A DNA stretch of 8,882 nucleotides, from the NCBI GenBank assembly GCA_030044695.1, contig JASIDM010000017.1, forward strand, positions 1 to 8,882, written 5' to 3'. The notes under the pieces were generated by a model. That model was given only the letters and a program-made list of their open reading frames with translations, made no database searches and was not told the origin of the DNA. The position numbers were made by a program, and so were the translations under genes. Below are positions 6,721 through 8,882 of the stretch, in pieces (the first letter of the stretch is position 1; every line of letters begins with the position of its first letter). The stretch comes from Thermoplasmata archaeon (GTDB lineage: Archaea; Thermoplasmatota; Thermoplasmata; Lutacidiplasmatales; UBA184).

Positions 6721-8882
6721 ATGCCGAAGAAGGGGCAGCGACCCGTCGCCGGGAAGCCCCCCTGGAAGGGCACGGCCGTCGAGCCGGAGGACCTGGAGAC
6801 GGCCAAGCGCGAGGCGCTCCTGCAGCTGCGGATCGGCCGGGCCTCCCACCTCTCGGCGGTCGTCGTCTCGGCGCTCCTCGCCGTGGACGCCCTCGCCCTG
6901 CTGTTCCTCGTGCCGACCCTGCCGTCGCTGACGGGCTCGCAGACCGGCCTCGTCGCGTTCGAGCACTCATTCTACCTCGCCGTCGTGATCGCGGGCGGCC
7001 TCGCCGTGGCCGGGGTGGGGCTCGCCACGAAGTGGGAGGCGTTCCAGATGTGGCCCTGGGAGCCGCACTTCGCGACGAGCGTCGGCGCCTTCGCCCTCAA
7101 CGTCGTGCTCCTCGTGCTGTACGGGGCCCGGCTGGCGGGCGCGGGGCCGCTCGGCCACCTCGCGATCTACCCGCTGCTGTTCCCGTTCGCCCTGGTCGGG
7201 ATCAGCGCCGCCCTCCTGGGCGTCGTCGCCTCCTGGACCCCGTGGGGGGCCCGGCAGTGGACCAGCGCCCTCACGGCGGTGCTGCCGATCGCCACGGCCG
7301 CGCTCGTCTACCTCCCTTCGACGGCGACCCGGGCGAGCTCCGAGGCGCTCGCCGTCGCCCTCCTGATCTCCGCCGTCCTGTACCAGACGAGCGGCTCGTT
7401 CCTCCACCTTCTCTCCAGCGGCACCGGCCCGCACGAGGAGGCGCTCGTCGCCACCGGACAGAACCGCATCGCCCGTCTCGCCGACGAGCTGAAGCAGCGC
7501 GACGTGGCGATCCGGTACCGGGAAGCCGCCCTCGTCAAGCGGGAGGCCGACGCCGAGGCGACCGAGGGGTCGCTCCGGCGCGCCCGCGACGCCCACGACG
7601 CCCGCGTGGCGGAGCTCGAGAAGCTCGAGGAGGAGGACCACGCCCGGGCCGACGCCCTCGCCGCCCGCGAGCGGGAGCTCGCCGGGAAGGTGGCGGCCCT
7701 CGGCTCGCAGTCCGCGACGATCGACGAGCAACGCAAGGCGCTGGACGTCCGCACGGCCGAGCTCGGTCGGCAGACCCCCGAGGTGGCGGCCCGCGAGGAG
7801 CGGCTCGCCCACAAGGAAGGGGAGCTGACCCGGCGGGAGGTGGAGGTCGCCCAGCGGACGCAGGTCCTGGACCGTCGGGAGGCGGCCGCGCGCGACGGCG
7901 AGGCGAGGCTCGCCGCCCGCCTGAAGGAGGTCGACGGGAAGACCGCCGACCTGCTGCGCCGAGAGGGAGCCGTGGCGGCGCGGGAGCGGCCCGGGGCCCC
8001 CGCGACGGGGACGACGATCACCGCCACCGGGCAGGACCTCGGGGCCCGGGAGCTCCGTGTCCAGCATCTGAAGAGCCTCCTGGACGAGCAGAACGTCCAG
8101 CTCGGCCGGCGGGCCAAGGAGGTCGCCGAGCAGGCGAAGGTCGCCGAGGGGGCGCTCCGCCAGATCGCCGAGCGGCAGGCGCATCTCGCCGCCCGGGAGT
8201 CGGCCCTGTCGCAGCGGGAGGCCGACCTCCAGGACCGGCTCAAGGCGGCCGACGAACGCCGGCTCCAGTTCGAGACCGCCGCCCGGGACTATCAGCAGCG
8301 CCTCGAGGAGGTCGGACGCCAGCAGGTCGACGTCGCCCGCAAGGGCGCGGACGTCGACGGCCGCACGAAGTCCCTCGCCGAGCGGGAGCGATCGCTCAAT
8401 GATCGGGAGACCCGCCTCAAGACGACGTCGGCCGAGCTCGACCGGCGCGAGGGCGAGATCGTGCTCCGCGAACGGTCCGTCGACGCCGACGAGGCCGAGG
8501 TGAGCCTCCGGCGGCAGGGCGCCGGCGTCGAAGGGGACCTGCCGTTCGCCGGCCTGCTCGCCATCGCCGCGGCGGACCGGGCCGGCCCGGACAGCGGGCC
8601 GTCCCGGAGCTCCCGCGGCCGCCGAGGACGCCCGGTGCTGGGCGCCCAGGAGACGACGACGGCCGACGCGGGAACGCTCGCCCCCCAGACGGGGAGGAAG
8701 TACGCGGATCGCCTTCCGACCGGCACGCCGCGGCTGGACGACCTCCTCCTCGGCGGGCTCCCCCCGAAGAGCCACACCGCCCTGGTCGGCCCGGCGTTCG
8801 TCGGCAAGGAGATCCTGCTCTACGCGTTCCTGGCCGAGGGGCTCAAGCGCTCGGAGCCCGTCCTGCTCGTCACGGCCTCCCG
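6721..8882 (+). CDS. Six-span membrane, heptad-repeat, KaiC/RAD55-like ATPase protein (partial)
   Basis: The frame is open for 720 codons from ATG 6721 to the window edge, so the C terminus is missing. After a basic N-terminal segment come six hydrophobic spans (about 44-64, 84-102, 118-136, 146-170, 182-199 and 207-231), with Trp-rich loops at 105-113 and 172-180. By the positive-inside rule and an even span count, both ends lie in the cytoplasm. Residues 310-421 and 443-596 are two runs of exact heptads, roughly R-E-x-x-L-x-x, separated by a Gly/Pro/Thr hinge (about 423-440). A Gly/Ser/Arg linker (about 600-655) leads to a RecA-like domain of the KaiC/RAD55 class: LPTGTPRLDDLLLGGLPPKS (665-684), then a Walker A-like GPAFVGKE (690-697) and VLLVTAS. 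K696 is present but the usual Thr/Ser is E697. Role unknown; a membrane-tethered signalling or scaffolding ATPase is an inference. Confidence 0.88.
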   Translation, partial: MPKKGQRPVAGKPPWKGTAVEPEDLETAKREALLQLRIGRASHLSAVVVSALLAVDALALLFLVPTLPSLTGSQTGLVAFEHSFYLAVVIAGGLAVAGVGLATKWEAFQMWPWEPHFATSVGAFALNVVLLVLYGARLAGAGPLGHLAIYPLLFPFALVGISAALLGVVASWTPWGARQWTSALTAVLPIATAALVYLPSTATRASSEALAVALLISAVLYQTSGSFLHLLSSGTGPHEEALVATGQNRIARLADELKQRDVAIRYREAALVKREADAEATEGSLRRARDAHDARVAELEKLEEEDHARADALAARERELAGKVAALGSQSATIDEQRKALDVRTAELGRQTPEVAAREERLAHKEGELTRREVEVAQRTQVLDRREAAARDGEARLAARLKEVDGKTADLLRREGAVAARERPGAPATGTTITATGQDLGARELRVQHLKSLLDEQNVQLGRRAKEVAEQAKVAEGALRQIAERQAHLAARESALSQREADLQDRLKAADERRLQFETAARDYQQRLEEVGRQQVDVARKGADVDGRTKSLAERERSLNDRETRLKTTSAELDRREGEIVLRERSVDADEAEVSLRRQGAGVEGDLPFAGLLAIAAADRAGPDSGPSRSSRGRRGRPVLGAQETTTADAGTLAPQTGRKYADRLPTGTPRLDDLLLGGLPPKSHTALVGPAFVGKEILLYAFLAEGLKRSEPVLLVTAS

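Noticed and set aside
7032..8402. A 456-codon plus-strand frame inside the last gene
   Set aside because: The translation is Arg/Gly/Pro low-complexity sequence from the wrong phase of the GC-rich heptad region, with no start context.
7480..8510. Apparent DNA-level repeats in the heptad region, considered as tandem repeats or recombination substrate
   Set aside because: The similarity is at the protein heptad level; the DNA is not repeated closely enough to call a tandem array.
6967..8775. A 602-codon minus-strand open frame opposite the coiled-coil ATPase gene
   Set aside because: It mirrors the heptad-repeat codons and has no recognisable domain. The plus-strand frame has a ribosome site, membrane spans and a RecA domain.

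Overview
The window looks like chromosomal DNA from a very GC-rich archaeon, most plausibly a Thermoplasmatota-type lineage. Four observations support this. The triosephosphate isomerase is the short archaeal form of about 225 residues. The last gene starts a KaiC/RAD55-like RecA ATPase domain. Several starts have an AT-rich TATA-like element, in one case a clean TTTATAA, about 25-35 nt upstream, as in short-leader archaeal transcripts. One gene has an archaeal-style GAGGTGA ribosome binding site. The phylum is an inference from protein style, not a demonstrated placement. I saw no rRNA, tRNA, CRISPR array, insertion sequence or other mobile element.

Layout, left to right. (1) A plus-strand gene (163-1593) encodes a zinc-ribbon, proline-rich, single-membrane-span protein with an outside domain. 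A GNRA-loop hairpin sits on its stop codon. (2) It converges with a minus-strand two-gene unit: a 69-residue acidic/basic small protein (2344-2553) followed after 22 nt by triosephosphate isomerase (1644-2321), which I start at TTG. (3) A 156-nt divergent region (2554-2709) separates this unit from AMP-forming acetyl-CoA synthetase (2710-4785, plus). (4) The synthetase converges, with a GC hairpin between, on another minus-strand pair: a 47-residue zinc-ribbon microprotein (5524-5667) and a six-span DUF998-type membrane protein (4803-5513). (5) One TATA element at 5696-5702 is placed to serve both the microprotein (left) and a class I methyltransferase (5748-6719, right). (6) One nucleotide after the methyltransferase stop, a large gene begins at 6721 and runs off the right edge. 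It encodes six membrane spans, two very regular heptad-repeat helices and the start of a KaiC-like ATPase domain.

The two metabolic genes fit central carbon metabolism: acetate activation to acetyl-CoA, and the lower glycolytic/gluconeogenic triose step. They lie in different transcription units and need not be co-regulated. The most unusual object is the last gene. It couples a polytopic membrane domain, about 35 nm or more of predicted helix if fully extended, and a RecA-fold ATPase whose Walker A ends in GKE rather than GKT/GKS. Its C-terminal half, including Walker B and any second ATPase domain, lies outside the window.
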